Of a DNA stretch of 64,000 nucleotides, positions 17,524 to 27,770 are shown in pieces (positions within the stretch are counted from its first letter, which is position 1; each line of letters starts with the position of its first letter). This stretch comes from Candidatus Methylophosphatis haderslevensis. Its GTDB lineage: Bacteria > Pseudomonadota > Gammaproteobacteria > Burkholderiales > Rhodocyclaceae. The notes below the pieces were generated by a model. That model did no database searches and was not told where the DNA came from. It saw only the letters and a list, made by a program, of their open reading frames with translations. A program made the position numbers and the translations under genes. The stretch is taken from NCBI GenBank assembly GCA_016711925.1, contig JADJSA010000001.1, positions 186,001 to 250,000 on the forward strand, written 5' to 3'.

Positions 17524-19137
17524 CTATGCTAACGGAGGCGCGGGCTTTCCGGTCATCCGACTTGTCAAAATGCTCGCATTGCGGGCGGCAACCGCATAGA
17601 CCGAGAGTTGCGGATTGGCCCCGATGCTGGTCGGAAAGACCGATCCGTCGAACACCGACACGTTGTCCACCCCGCGCAAGGTGCCATCGGGCGCGGTCAG
17701 GCCGGTCGCTTCGCTTGCGCCCATCGCGGCGCCGCCCATCACGTGTGCAGACACGACGCGCGTCAGCAGCGGCTTCATCGGCAACCTGGCGATGCCCTCC
17801 TTCGCCTGCGGCCAGCTCGTGTAGCCCCGGCATTGCTCATGCACGGCCTGCACGCTGAGTGCGCCGGCGGCAAACTGAATCTCGGCCATCGCCAGCAAGG
17901 CGCGCGCCGCCGCTTCCCAGATCGGCTCGTTGAGCGGGTAATCGAGCAGCGGCGTGCCATCTGCGCGCAGCGCGACCCGCCCGCCATGGCTTTGCGGATG
18001 GAAGCCGTCGCGCAGCAGCGCCAGTTGCGCGTGGGTATGGGTAAATTCGCGCATGGACGCAGCGTGCTCGTCGCCAAAACCCTGCAGCGTGGTCGAGAAC
18101 AGCACCGGGTGCAGCGGCGGCACTTCGAGCTTGAAGCCCAGCGGCCCGTCGATCGGAAGCTGTTCGAGAAAGTGGTCCGAGTAAAGCGACTGCGGCGCGC
18201 CGGCATGACCATGTACCGCCTTGGCAAAGCGGCCCGCCGCCACCACTGTCGGGTGGAGGAACGTGCGAGCCCCGGTCAGACCATGCGGATCGGGCAACTT
18301 CGATCGCAGCAGCAGTGCCGGCGTTCCGATGGCGCCGGCCGCCAGGACAAAATGGCGTGCGCGTAGCGTCCATCGGATCGGTCGCGGATGCACTCCGTCC
18401 GCCTCCATCGCCACGCACTCCAGCGCGTCGATCCGGGTGCCGGCCGTCACCAGCCTCTCGGCGCGCAGGCGGTGGATCAGCATCGCACCGCGGCCCAGCG
18501 CCGACGGGATGGTTGTTACCAGCATCGATTGCTTGGCGCCTGTCGGGCAGCCCATGCCGCAATAGCCGAGGTTCCAGCAATCGCGCACGTTGCGGCGGAT
18601 CTCGCCGACCGGAATGCCGAGCGTGGTGGCGCCGGTGCGCATCAGTGTGTTGTTGGTGTTCGGCGCGCGCTGCCAGGGGCCGATGTTCAGGCGCCGTTCG
18701 ACCATCTCGAACCACGGTTGAAGCGCTTCCGGCGTGTAGTCGGCAAGCCCGAAACGTTCGCGCCAGAATGCGAGCGTGCTCGCCGGCGTGCGAAAACTCG
18801 ACGCCCAATTGACCGTGGTCGACCCGCCGACGCAGCGTCCCTGCAGGATGTTGATCGCCTTGTCCCGCGTCTTGCGGGCCGCCGATTCCTGATAGAGATG
18901 CGGATAGGCTTCAGCTTCCCGCATGCGGAAATCGCGGGTCGACTTGAGCGGTCCTTCCTCGACCAGGATGACTTCGAGACCCGCCGCCGTCAAAATCTCC
19001 GCGGCAATCCCGCCACCGGCTCCGCTGCCGACGATCACCACGTCGGCCTCCAGGGCGCGCGGCGCATCCGGCAGGGAGGCATCGAGCACTTTCCAGCCCG
19101 CGGCGATGCCGTCGCCCATGGGATCGCGGATCGTCAC
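17524..19137 (-). CDS. GMC-family FAD oxidoreductase (alcohol dehydrogenase type)
   Basis: 537 residues from GTG 19137, which overlaps the preceding stop as GTGA. The FAD-binding motif is GSGAGGG (37-43); the flavin-region signature is GRCVGGSTTVNW; a Cys-containing insert NLGYCGMGCPTGAK and the C-terminal HVMGGAAMG and GANPQLSVYA complete a GMC fold. It lacks a signal peptide but follows a Tat-signal protein of the gluconate-dehydrogenase-subunit-3 type, so the pair may be exported together. The likely reaction is oxidation of a primary alcohol to aldehyde, passed to the ALDH encoded two genes upstream. Confidence 0.88.
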   Translation of the reverse strand: MTIRDPMGDGIAAGWKVLDASLPDAPRALEADVVIVGSGAGGGIAAEILTAAGLEVILVEEGPLKSTRDFRMREAEAYPHLYQESAARKTRDKAINILQGRCVGGSTTVNWASSFRTPASTLAFWRERFGLADYTPEALQPWFEMVERRLNIGPWQRAPNTNNTLMRTGATTLGIPVGEIRRNVRDCWNLGYCGMGCPTGAKQSMLVTTIPSALGRGAMLIHRLRAERLVTAGTRIDALECVAMEADGVHPRPIRWTLRARHFVLAAGAIGTPALLLRSKLPDPHGLTGARTFLHPTVVAAGRFAKAVHGHAGAPQSLYSDHFLEQLPIDGPLGFKLEVPPLHPVLFSTTLQGFGDEHAASMREFTHTHAQLALLRDGFHPQSHGGRVALRADGTPLLDYPLNEPIWEAAARALLAMAEIQFAAGALSVQAVHEQCRGYTSWPQAKEGIARLPMKPLLTRVVSAHVMGGAAMGASEATGLTAPDGTLRGVDNVSVFDGSVFPTSIGANPQLSVYAVAARNASILTSRMTGKPAPPLA

Positions 19138-19631
19138 TTCACCTCCGGCGGGCCGGGATAGCCGATGGTTTCCCAACTCTCGGGCTGCGCATACCATGCG
19201 CCCAGCACCAGGTCGTGCAGCGCCGCATAGGCGCCCTGCATCAGCGCGATGCGATGCAGGCGCCATCCGTCCAGAAATGCCTCGATCTCCGCTCTCGTCG
19301 CGAGCCGCCAGTCGCCGATGCCGGTCAACAATAGCCGGGCCGGATAGAACCCGAGCAGGCCGAACAGCTCGCCAAGCTCCGACTGCGCGGCGGCCGAAAG
19401 CCCGGCTACCGCGCGTTCCACGCCATCGACCACGCGCTCGACAGGGCCATTCCCTTCGTCCAGACTGCCTGCCAGGATCACCGGCGTGATAGCGGCAAAC
19501 ATCGCGCGCGTCGATCCGGGCAAGTGTCCGGCTGGCGCACTCTCGCGAGTTGCGCCATACCAGACGCCGCCTGCCCCGAGCGCGATGCCGCCGAGCAGCC
19601 CTGCCTTGATGAATGTGCGGCGCGAGAGCAT
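19134..19631 (-). CDS. Tat-signal small subunit of GMC dehydrogenase (gluconate 2-DH subunit 3-like)
   Basis: A 165-residue protein whose N-terminus SRRTFIKAGLLGGIALGAGG is a clear twin-arginine signal. The rest is helical, as in the subunit-3 family that binds and co-exports GMC flavoproteins. Its start overlaps the ALDH stop by one base (TGATG) and its stop overlaps the GMC start (GTGA), so translation of the three genes is coupled and the proteins are probably made in fixed ratio. Confidence 0.82.
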   Translation of the reverse strand: MLSRRTFIKAGLLGGIALGAGGVWYGATRESAPAGHLPGSTRAMFAAITPVILAGSLDEGNGPVERVVDGVERAVAGLSAAAQSELGELFGLLGFYPARLLLTGIGDWRLATRAEIEAFLDGWRLHRIALMQGAYAALHDLVLGAWYAQPESWETIGYPGPPEVK

Positions 19632-21067
19632 CAGTGCATCAGCAATGAAACCAGCCGCTCGAACAAGCGGCCGTAGGGCGGCTTGAACAATCCGAGGCCG
19701 TTCAGCCGCGACTGGTGGAACACCGGCTTCAGGGCGGAAAAGGTGTCGAAACCGGCCTTGCCGTGATAGCTGCCCATGCCGCTTGCGCCGACGCCGCCGA
19801 AGGGCAGTTCGTCCTGCGCGATGTGCATGATGGTGTCGTTGATCGTCACCCCGCCCGCATGGGTCGTGCGCAGCACCCGGGCAATCCGTCCGGCATCGCC
19901 ATCGAAGTAGTAAAGGGCGAGCGGGCGGGGCCGCGCGGTGACGAATTCGATCGCCTGCTCGAGTGACTGGTAGCCTATGACCGGCAACAGCGGCCCGAAA
20001 ATTTCGTTGCGCATCAGTGCGAGCCCGGCTGGCGGATTCAGCACGGCCAGCGGCGGCATGCGGCGGGTCGCCGCATCCGGCTGCGGCATTCGGCTCGACA
20101 GTGCGATCGTCTCGCAGCCGGCGGCGCGCGCCTCATCGACATAGCCGGCAAGCCGGGCAAAGTGGCGCGAATTGATGATGTGCGTGTAGTCGGGGGTCGT
20201 GGCGAGTTGGGGGTAGATCGCATCTATCGTCGCTCCGAGGGCAGCGACAAATTCGCGTTCCTGTCCCTGCGGGATCAGCACGTAGTCCGGTGCAATGCAG
20301 GTCTGGCCGGCGTTCATCGCCTTGCCGACGGCAATGCGTTCGGCCGCCCTCGCGAGCGGGTAGCCGGGCGCGACGATCGCCGGCGACTTGCCGCCCAGTT
20401 CCAGGGTTACCGGCGTGAGATTGCCGGAGGCGGCCCGCATGACATGATGGCCGACAGCGGTTGAGCCGGTGAATAACAGGTGATCGAACGGCAAGGCAGA
20501 AAACGCCTGACCAACCTGCGCGTCTCCATTGACCACTGCAATCAGGTCGTGGTCGAAGTAGCGCGCCGCCAATTCGGCGAACAAGGCACCGGTGCGCGGC
20601 GTGAACTCGGACATCTTGAGCAGCGCGCGATTCCCGGCGGCGAGCGCGCAGATCAGCGGTCCTGCAGCCAGGAAAATCGGGTAGTTCCAGGGCGCCACGA
20701 TGCCGACCACACCCAGCGGTTGCGGCACCAGGCAGGAACGTCCCGGGTGGAACCAGCGCCCGGTGGGCCGTCGCTCGGCGCGCATCCAGCGGCGCAATTG
20801 TCCCTTCGCATGACGGATGCCTTCCAGGCAGGGGAACAGCTCCAGCAATCGGGTTTCGTGGGACGACCGATGGCCGAAGTCATAGTTGATCGCCTGTTCG
20901 ATCGCGGAAGCGTTTTCACGCAGCAATCGATCAAGCGCGGCAAGCCGCTGCAGGCGTACCCGTTCGGCCGGGAACGGCTCGCGAGCAAAGGCGGACTTCA
21001 AACCAGCGTAGACGGCATCCATGTGCGACTGTGCCGCCTCCGTGTTCGGAAGTTCAACTGTACCCAT
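19631..21067 (-). CDS. Aldehyde dehydrogenase (coniferyl/long-chain aldehyde DH type)
   Basis: A 478-residue NAD(P)-dependent ALDH with general base Glu224 (LELGGKSP) and catalytic Cys257 (NAGQTC), cofactor loop FTGSTAVG and a hydrophobic C-terminal extension after HQSRLNGLGLFKPPYG. It is close to the short class-3 ALDHs that include coniferyl aldehyde dehydrogenase and membrane-associated fatty aldehyde DH. ATG 21067 was chosen over the upstream extension (to 21145) on family length. It is first in a four-gene operon with a Tat subunit, GMC oxidoreductase and lipase. Confidence 0.9.
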   Translation of the reverse strand: MGTVELPNTEAAQSHMDAVYAGLKSAFAREPFPAERVRLQRLAALDRLLRENASAIEQAINYDFGHRSSHETRLLELFPCLEGIRHAKGQLRRWMRAERRPTGRWFHPGRSCLVPQPLGVVGIVAPWNYPIFLAAGPLICALAAGNRALLKMSEFTPRTGALFAELAARYFDHDLIAVVNGDAQVGQAFSALPFDHLLFTGSTAVGHHVMRAASGNLTPVTLELGGKSPAIVAPGYPLARAAERIAVGKAMNAGQTCIAPDYVLIPQGQEREFVAALGATIDAIYPQLATTPDYTHIINSRHFARLAGYVDEARAAGCETIALSSRMPQPDAATRRMPPLAVLNPPAGLALMRNEIFGPLLPVIGYQSLEQAIEFVTARPRPLALYYFDGDAGRIARVLRTTHAGGVTINDTIMHIAQDELPFGGVGASGMGSYHGKAGFDTFSALKPVFHQSRLNGLGLFKPPYGRLFERLVSLLMH

Positions 21068-21223
21068 GGCCGCCTCTCTGCACCGTCTTTCGGGGCTACA
21101 CTGCTGGCAGCATAACCGAAGGCGTATTCGCCGGTTAGGCAACAAGCTCTAATCGGCCACGCGCTCCGATTCGTGCGCTAGTTTTGTGCCGCGCCGCGGT
21201 TAGACTTTTTTTGCCCGAGTGGG

Positions 21224-21946
21224 ATGGGGACAACGACCGTGAGCGAGGACAAGCAGCACTACGCGGCGCTTCTGCGAAGCAATCTTTCGCGTGCCAAGGT
21301 CCTGCGCTGCGCCAGTGCAATCAGCCGCGAAGACCAGGCCGATCGCTACCGGCTTCGCGAGTGGCAATCGCTGCGGCTGGCGCGCACCCACCGTGACCTC
21401 CTGGATAGCCCGCGTTACTGCCCGGCAGCCCGGTTCTTTCTCGACGACCTGTATGGACCGAAAGACTTCAGCCGCCGCGACGACGAGGTGGAGCGCATCG
21501 TTCCGCTAATGACACGACTGCTGCCGCCACCGGCCCTGCGCACCATTGCGATGGCGATCGGGCTGGACGCGCTTTCGGAAGAACTCGACTGCGCGATGAC
21601 TTCGGCATTGCGCGCCAGCGGTGGCGTGCTGCGGATCGACGATGCGGCCTATGCCAGCGCCTATCGCGCCTGTGACAATCGGGGGCGACGCGAAGAGCAG
21701 ATTTTCCTGATTGGCGAGATAGGCAAGGCGCTGGACGGATTGACGCACATGCCGATGTTGTCTGCCCTGCTGCGCGCGATGCGCGGTCCGGCGCATGTGG
21801 CCGGGCTGGCCGAACTGCACGAATTCCTCGCCCGAGGGTATGCCGCCTTCAAGCACATGGGTAACGCCGAGGTTTTTCTGCGCACTGTCTGCGACCGGGA
21901 GACAGCGTTGATGAATCAGTGGTTCGCCGCCGACGCGGCCTGTTGA
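21224..21946 (+). CDS. Conserved hypothetical protein, divergent from ALDH operon
   Basis: A 240-residue soluble, helical protein that I recognise only as a conserved family. The best marked stretch is RFFLDDLYGPKDFSRRDDEV at about 70-89, a likely active or binding loop, followed by a helical C-terminal half (MRGPAHVAGLAELHEFLARG). No signal or TM segment. It is transcribed away from the ALDH operon; the 156-bp gap between them has two short inverted pairs (21113-21118 with 21132-21137; 21151-21156 with 21166-21171) that may be a shared operator. Confidence 0.75.
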   Translation: MGTTTVSEDKQHYAALLRSNLSRAKVLRCASAISREDQADRYRLREWQSLRLARTHRDLLDSPRYCPAARFFLDDLYGPKDFSRRDDEVERIVPLMTRLLPPPALRTIAMAIGLDALSEELDCAMTSALRASGGVLRIDDAAYASAYRACDNRGRREEQIFLIGEIGKALDGLTHMPMLSALLRAMRGPAHVAGLAELHEFLARGYAAFKHMGNAEVFLRTVCDRETALMNQWFAADAAC

Positions 21947-22020
21947 GCCTGACCGGCAAGCGTGAGTGGATTCCGGCATGGCGCCACGGCCAGGCTGTTC
22001 ATGCTCCGGTGCAAGGAAAG

Positions 22021-25000
22021 CTACTTGAGAGAAAAGTCGACGCGGCTCGCCTTGGCCTTGGGCGTGTCCTTGGTGCCCGGCGCCGGCTCCTTCACTCCGG
22101 CGGCGCCGACCTTGGCCGCCAACAGGAACACCCGCTCCTCAGGGATCTGGCCGTTTTTCAGCAGCCATTCCTTGACAGCCTGCGCACGCTGATTGCCCAA
22201 GTCGGTCATCGCGTCGTCGTTGACCTGCGCGTTGGTGAGCATCAGCTTTTCCATCTCCTCGACCGGCAGAGCCTTCTGCAGCCCTACCGCGTTGCGCGGT
22301 TTCGGGAACTTTTCGTCCTTGTAGACGCGTTTGAGGAAGGCCGGATACTCCTCGGGGGTCACGGCAAGGCTCGCCGGATCGACCGATTCGCCCTTCTTCA
22401 CCAGGTCGTTGAGCTTGAGCGCGCGCACCTTGCGCTCGATGCTCGCCTGGCGCAGCCCGTCGCGGTCGGTTTCCGGGTCGACGCGGCCGGTGATCTCGAG
22501 CTTGAGCCCCGGCCGATCGGTCAACGCCTTTGCGAGGGTCTTCAGTTTGGTTTCGCCGGCTTCCGCGATCGAGTAGCGGCCGGCGTCGAATTCCAGGTAG
22601 GAAAGCTCTTCTCCGCCGCCGAACAGCGAACCCAGCAGCGCGAAGGGCGCGGTCACGGCCTTGGTTATCAGGTTGACGATGACCTTGACGATGATGCCGC
22701 CGACCGAAAACTGCGGATCATCGAGCGATCCGCCGATCGGCAAATTGATGTCGATCACGCCGTTGCGGTCGCGCAGCAGCGCCACGGCGAGCATCACCGG
22801 AAGCTTGGTCGCGGTCGGACTTTCGATCTTCTCGCCAAAGGTAAGCTGATCGAGCACCAGCCGGTTTTCAGCCGTGAGTTTTCGGTTGTCGATCTTGTAG
22901 TTGATATCGAACGAAAGCTTTCCTTTCTCGATGCCGTAACCAACATACTTGCCGGAGTACGGACTCAGCGGCGCAAGTTCCATGCCCTTGACATCGGCCT
23001 TGAGATCCAGGGACAGATCGCCCTTCAGCGGGTTGATCGTTCCGACGATGTTGAGCGGCGCGTGATTGACCTGGCCGCGCAGATCCACATCCGCGGTGGT
23101 GGCTGCGTCGGAGGACAAACCGGTAACCGATCCACCCAGGTCCATCAGGTTCGCCGTATAGTTGGGTCTGACGAAGTTGTCGGTGAAGTTGACCTGCCCG
23201 CCCTGCAGCGTGACCTTGCCGACGCGCACCGGCGGTATCGGGCCGGTACTCGGTGTGGGTGGTTCCTGCGCGGGCTTCTCGGTCGCTTTCTCACCGGGGC
23301 CAGCGGCAGGCTTGGCACCAGCCGACGCGGCCGTGGTCACGCTTTTCGCTTCCCCGTCTTCGCTGCGTACGACGTCCTGCAGGTTGATGCGGCCTTCCTG
23401 GCTGACAATCACGCGCGAGTAGAAATCGCTGAGCGCGATCTGCTCTACCGAAATCGATAGCGGCGCCAGCCTGAGATCGACGCCGCTGAAGAACAGCGAC
23501 TTCCACTTGAGAAAGTCGCTCGAACTGATCTTGTCGATCGACGCGAGGTCACCGATGTTGAACTCGCCCCGGAAACCGCCCTTGAGGCCGCCTGCCTTGG
23601 GTTCGTCGAGGAACAATGTCCCCCGCGATGTCAGCGCGGCGCTGGTGAGCAGGATGTTCACCCGGTCGGTGAAATAGGGCTGCAGCGGCAGCACATCGAC
23701 ACCCTTCAGATCGAGCTTGAGGTTCGCGTGCAGCGGCGACGCGCCGACTGTGCCCGCCGCCGCAAGCACGCCTTTCTTGTTGATTTGTGCCCGGATATCG
23801 ACTTTGGAACGGGCGCCGGGCAGCGTCGACAACTCCTGCGCCTTCAGCGAGATCGGCTCAACCACGGTGACCACCGGGCGCGCCATGGTCTGGTCTTCGA
23901 CGCGCGCCGACCATTTGTCGATGTCGAGCCGGCCCAACGTGAGCGTGAATGGCTTGTCCGGCCGCGATACTGCCGGCGCTGGCGGCTGTGCCTTGTTCGG
24001 CGCGGCAGCGTCGTTCGCAGACGATTTCGGAACCAACCGTTCGAGATTGAGGCTTCCATCCTTGTTCCTGATCAGCGCAAAGCGCGCGTTCTTCGATGAA
24101 ATCTCGCCGACTCGGACCTCGCGCAGAGCAATATCGGCGGCGGCGTTTGCCACCGCAAACGTTTCGATCGGTGACCACCGGGCGCTTCTCGCCCGGCAGT
24201 CGAAGCGCAAGATCGGACAACGCGGCTGCCGCCTCGGTGACCTTGATCTGCGGCTGACCCTCGGCCGCCGCAGCGAAAGCGTATTTGGCCGACGCGACCA
24301 GGGTTCCCTTGTCCAATTCGCCGGCGAACTGCGGAACATAATTCGGCAGGTAGCGCGCCAGCGCGATTCCAGCCGCCTGCAGACTGCCTGATGCTTGCAG
24401 CGGCTGCAGCGTGAACTGCCCGTCATGCCTGATCGTCTCCCCCGCTGCGCTGTGTGCCGACAGTTCAACCGTCGCCGGCGTTGCACCCGGCAGCGAGAAC
24501 TGGCGCACCGCGATATCCAATTTGTCGATTATCGCTTTGAACGGTTTGGCGGGAACCTCGTCGGTGAGCCGGACGACCGCGCCGTCAACCACGATCTCGG
24601 CTACCCGCAGATCGATCTGCGGCGTCTTCGACTTGGGCGCCGGACCGGCCCGGCCGGCGGACGGTTCGTCCGTCTTCGCAACATCCGGCGCAGCGGTTTG
24701 CGGCGGCGGCACCAGCTTCAGCAGGTTGATCTCGCCGGCCTTGCCGCGCACCACATCGACTTCAGGCGAATGCAGCGCAATGCGGGACATGTCGATGCGC
24801 TTGTCCTGAAAATCGGCGCTTGCCAACGCCAGGTCAAGTTGCCCAAAGCGGATCAGCGGGCTGCCGTCCAACGTCGTTAGCACGACCGACTTGAGTGCGC
24901 CCGTGCCCTTGAGGACGAGCCTTGGCGGGGCCTCTTTCGGCTGCTGAAAAATCACGTTCATGTGCAGGTCGAGCTTGGCCGCCGCCAACTTGAAGCCCGG

Positions 25001-25750
25001 CTTGAACGGAAAGTAGTTGTAGAAGCGCGTGAGATCGACACCGTCGTAGTCGAGGTCTATCGATGCTTCCTGCGTATCGCGGAACGGGCGAGCCTTGCCG
25101 ACAAGCGCAAGGGGCGCGCCATCGACCTTGGCCGACAAGGCAGGTTCAACGTACACTTCGACATGCGACTGCAGGTTCGAGACGAAGGGAATCCCGATCT
25201 TCAGTTGTTCGACCGTGTGCATCACCTTGTCCGGACGATCGTCGAACTCGATCCTGCCGGCATCGATCAGGATGTTGTTGATCGAGAATCGCGCCGGTTC
25301 GTCCGATGGCGGCTGGCTCTTGATCAACTCGACGATGTCGCTGAAGTTGAACCGCTGGCCGTCCAGACGGACCATGTGTACATACGGATTGAGCAATCGA
25401 ACTTCGCGCACTACCGGGGCGGCGCGAAAGAGGGATTCGGCCTCGAGATCGACGTATAACTCGTCGAAGGACACGAACACCGCCGTGCCGTTCGGCTCCA
25501 TCATCTTGACACCGCGGATGGTCGCTTCCAGCGAATACGGCTGAATCTCGACTGCCTCGATCGTCGTCTTGCGATTCAGCTTCTCGCCGATCAGTTCCTC
25601 CGCCTTGTTCTTGATGATGCCGGGCAGGACGAAGTATCCGATCACGCCAAACAACACGATCGCGACGAGCAGTCCGATCAGGGTCCGCCTGACCAGCGGT
25701 TTCTTTGTCAGGCCGACGACACGGCCTACCGCGCTTTGTGCCTGCCCCAT
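22021..25750 (-). CDS. DUF748 (AsmA-like) giant envelope protein, one frameshift
   Basis: About 1240 residues if read through. It begins MGQAQSAVGRVVG, has one N-terminal TM (LIGLLVAIVLFGVIGYFVLP) and then long AsmA/DUF748 repeats characteristic of proteins that bridge the periplasm and move or organise lipids. Near 24169 the frame changes: the upstream part ends ...GEKRPVVT and the continuation IETFAVANAAAD is in another frame; removing one base in the cgatcgg stretch restores it. The C-terminus (RYSIAEAGETKLKTLAKAL, EITGRVD) has an OmpA-like flavour and a region of Ala/Pro linkers precedes it. A sequence error is more likely than gene death because both halves are well preserved. Confidence 0.85.
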
Positions 25751-25893
25751 GCGAGCGCAACGCCTCCCGATTTACGATTGACCAATCGATGGCGCATATT
25801 ACCAGCCATCCGGTTCCACGGAGGTGGCGGGACACATTGGCACAGACAGTGCTACATGGCAACATCCGTCCACGATGATGACAACCTAAAGCG

Positions 25894-27213
25894 ATGATCC
25901 GCTTTCGACGCCGCCCTGGCGAGACGCTTTCCACTCGCGATCTGCTGATCGCATCTGTGCCGATCATGATCGCCGTTGCGCTCTGCGTCTGGATCATGGT
26001 TCACTTCGCGAGGCCGCTGCCGCCCGATACCATTGTCATGACGACCGGGTCGGCGGACGGGGCCTACCACGGCTTCGCCCTGCGCTACCAGGCCATTCTC
26101 GAACGGCACGGCGTCAAGCTTCAGTTGCGCCCCTCATCCGGCGCGCTGGAGAATCTCGATCGCTTGAAAGATCCGTCCAGCGGCGTCGATGTCGGTTTCG
26201 TGCAAACCGGCCTCGGCAGTGCCGGTACGGCAGATTCGCTGGTCTCGCTCGGCAGCCTGTTCTACGAGCCGGTCTGGATCTTCTATCGCAGCGAAGCCAC
26301 GCTCGACCGCCTGATCCAGCTCGTTGCCCGGCGGGTCGCGGTCGGTGCGCCAGGGTCGGGAACGCGTGCGCTTGCCGACATCCTGATGGCCGCGAATGAA
26401 CTGACACCGCAGATGCTCACGCTGGTTCCGATCGGCGGCGAAGCGGCAGCCAATGCGCTGTTCGCCGGCGAGGTCGATTCGGCAATTTATGTCGGCGCCC
26501 CCGAATCGCCGGTGATTCAGAAATTGATCGCCAATCCGGAAATCAAACTGATGAGCGTCACCATCGCGGAAGCCTACTCGCGGCGTTTCCCGTTTCTCAC
26601 CGCGCTCACCCTGCCCCAAGGCTCGATGGATCTGGTCCACGAATACCCGCGGCAGAACACCCAGTTGTTTGCGCCGACGGCCACCCTGGTTGCGCGCGAC
26701 GATCTGCATCCGGCGCTGGTAAGCCTGTTGCTGCAAGCGGCCACCGAACTGCACAGTGGTGCCGGTCCATTTCACCGCGTGAGAGATTTTCCGGCGCCCC
26801 GCGACGGCGACTACCCGTTGTCTTCGGAAGCGCAGCGCTACTACAAATCCGGCCCGCCGTTCCTCCAGCGCTACCTTCCGTTCTGGGTGGCGGTTCTGGT
26901 CGATCGCCTGCTGTTCCTGCTGCTACCGGTACTGGCGATCGCAGTGCCCCTGCTGCGCGTGATGCCGTCAGTCTATTCCTGGCGCATACGGCGGCGGATT
27001 TATCAATGGTACGGCGAACTGAAGTATCTGGAACAGGAAATGCGCGAGAATCCCGATCCGTCGCGCATCGGCCATTTCATGGAGCGGCTCGACCATATTG
27101 AAGACCGGGCATTTCGCCGGACGCTGCCGCTGGCGTTTCAGAACGAGATGTACACGCTGCGCGAACACATCAATCTGGTTCGCCACACCCTGGACAAGTT
27201 GATCGCGCGCTGA
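25894..27213 (+). CDS. TAXI-family TRAP-type solute-binding protein with membrane anchors
   Basis: A 439-residue protein. An N-terminal helix (about 17-40) anchors a binding domain of the TAXI type (TTGSADGAYHGFALRYQAIL; VGAPGSGTRALADILM). A second TM lies at about 328-352 and is followed by a ~85-residue cytoplasmic helical tail. Classical TAXI proteins feed TRAP permeases; here the second TM and tail replace a free binding protein and no permease gene is nearby. This suggests a sensor or an altered transport role. It is divergent from the DUF748 gene. Confidence 0.85.
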   Translation: MIRFRRRPGETLSTRDLLIASVPIMIAVALCVWIMVHFARPLPPDTIVMTTGSADGAYHGFALRYQAILERHGVKLQLRPSSGALENLDRLKDPSSGVDVGFVQTGLGSAGTADSLVSLGSLFYEPVWIFYRSEATLDRLIQLVARRVAVGAPGSGTRALADILMAANELTPQMLTLVPIGGEAAANALFAGEVDSAIYVGAPESPVIQKLIANPEIKLMSVTIAEAYSRRFPFLTALTLPQGSMDLVHEYPRQNTQLFAPTATLVARDDLHPALVSLLLQAATELHSGAGPFHRVRDFPAPRDGDYPLSSEAQRYYKSGPPFLQRYLPFWVAVLVDRLLFLLLPVLAIAVPLLRVMPSVYSWRIRRRIYQWYGELKYLEQEMRENPDPSRIGHFMERLDHIEDRAFRRTLPLAFQNEMYTLREHINLVRHTLDKLIAR

Positions 27214-27359
27214 GCAAACGCGGAATGACGGAAGCCTGCGACTGTCATCGCCATGCGGCAAACGACGATTGCGTTTCGGCACTCAGGGAATCGTATTGCG
27301 GCCAAAGCCATGGCACGGATAGCGGGGCAAAACGGCCAAAACCGCCAAAACCGCAAGCA

Positions 27360-27387
27360 AAAGAGCCCATCTTTCGATGGGCTCTTT
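27360..27387 (-). terminator. Rho-independent terminator of the tRNA operon
   Basis: A perfect 12-bp stem (27360-27371 with 27376-27387) with loop TTTC. On the minus strand it lies 5 bp past the 3' end of tRNA-Asp and its stem ends in T residues. It may also stop transcription arriving from the TAXI gene on the other strand. Confidence 0.85.
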
Positions 27388-27392
27388 GATCT

Positions 27393-27469
27393 TGGCGGAG
27401 CGGACGGGACTCGAACCCGCGACCCCCGGCGTGACAGGCCGGTATTCTAACCAACTGAACTACCGCTCC
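27393..27469 (-). tRNA. tRNA-Asp (GTC)
   Basis: A 77-base cloverleaf including encoded CCA. The acceptor 5' strand GGAGCGG pairs with CCGCTCC, the T-arm has GGTTCGAGTCCC, and the anticodon loop CCTGTCACG gives GTC. Last of three tRNAs in one transcript. Confidence 0.97.
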
Positions 27470-27512
27470 AAAACCTGCGGTCTTCGACCTGCCGGTCGAA
27501 GCGAAAACATGC

Positions 27513-27588
27513 TGGCGTCCCCACGGGGATTCGAACCCCGGTTACCGCCGTGAAAGGGCGATGTCCTAGGCCTCTAGACGATGGGGAC
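27513..27588 (-). tRNA. tRNA-Glu (TTC)
   Basis: 76 bases with encoded CCA. The acceptor stem GTCCCCA pairs with TGGGGAC; anticodon TTC lies in CCCTTTCACGG. Middle gene of the array. Confidence 0.97.
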
Positions 27589-27613
27589 CCGGTACTTCCG
27601 GACTGCATTTCGT

Positions 27614-27689
<76 letters not shown>

Positions 27690-27704
27690 GACGAAAGAGG
27701 CCGA

Positions 27705-27733
27705 ATTATAGGCAGTGTTCAAATGCTTGTAAA
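27705..27733 (-). promoter_or_regulatory. Sigma-70 promoter of the tRNA array
   Basis: On the minus strand TTTACA (27733-27728), a 17-bp spacer, then a perfect TATAAT (27710-27705). Transcription would begin near 27698, just before tRNA-Ala. Confidence 0.88.
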
Positions 27734-27770
27734 GGAAAATGCCGAGTGGCGAGCGCCTTGGCGGCGCCTG

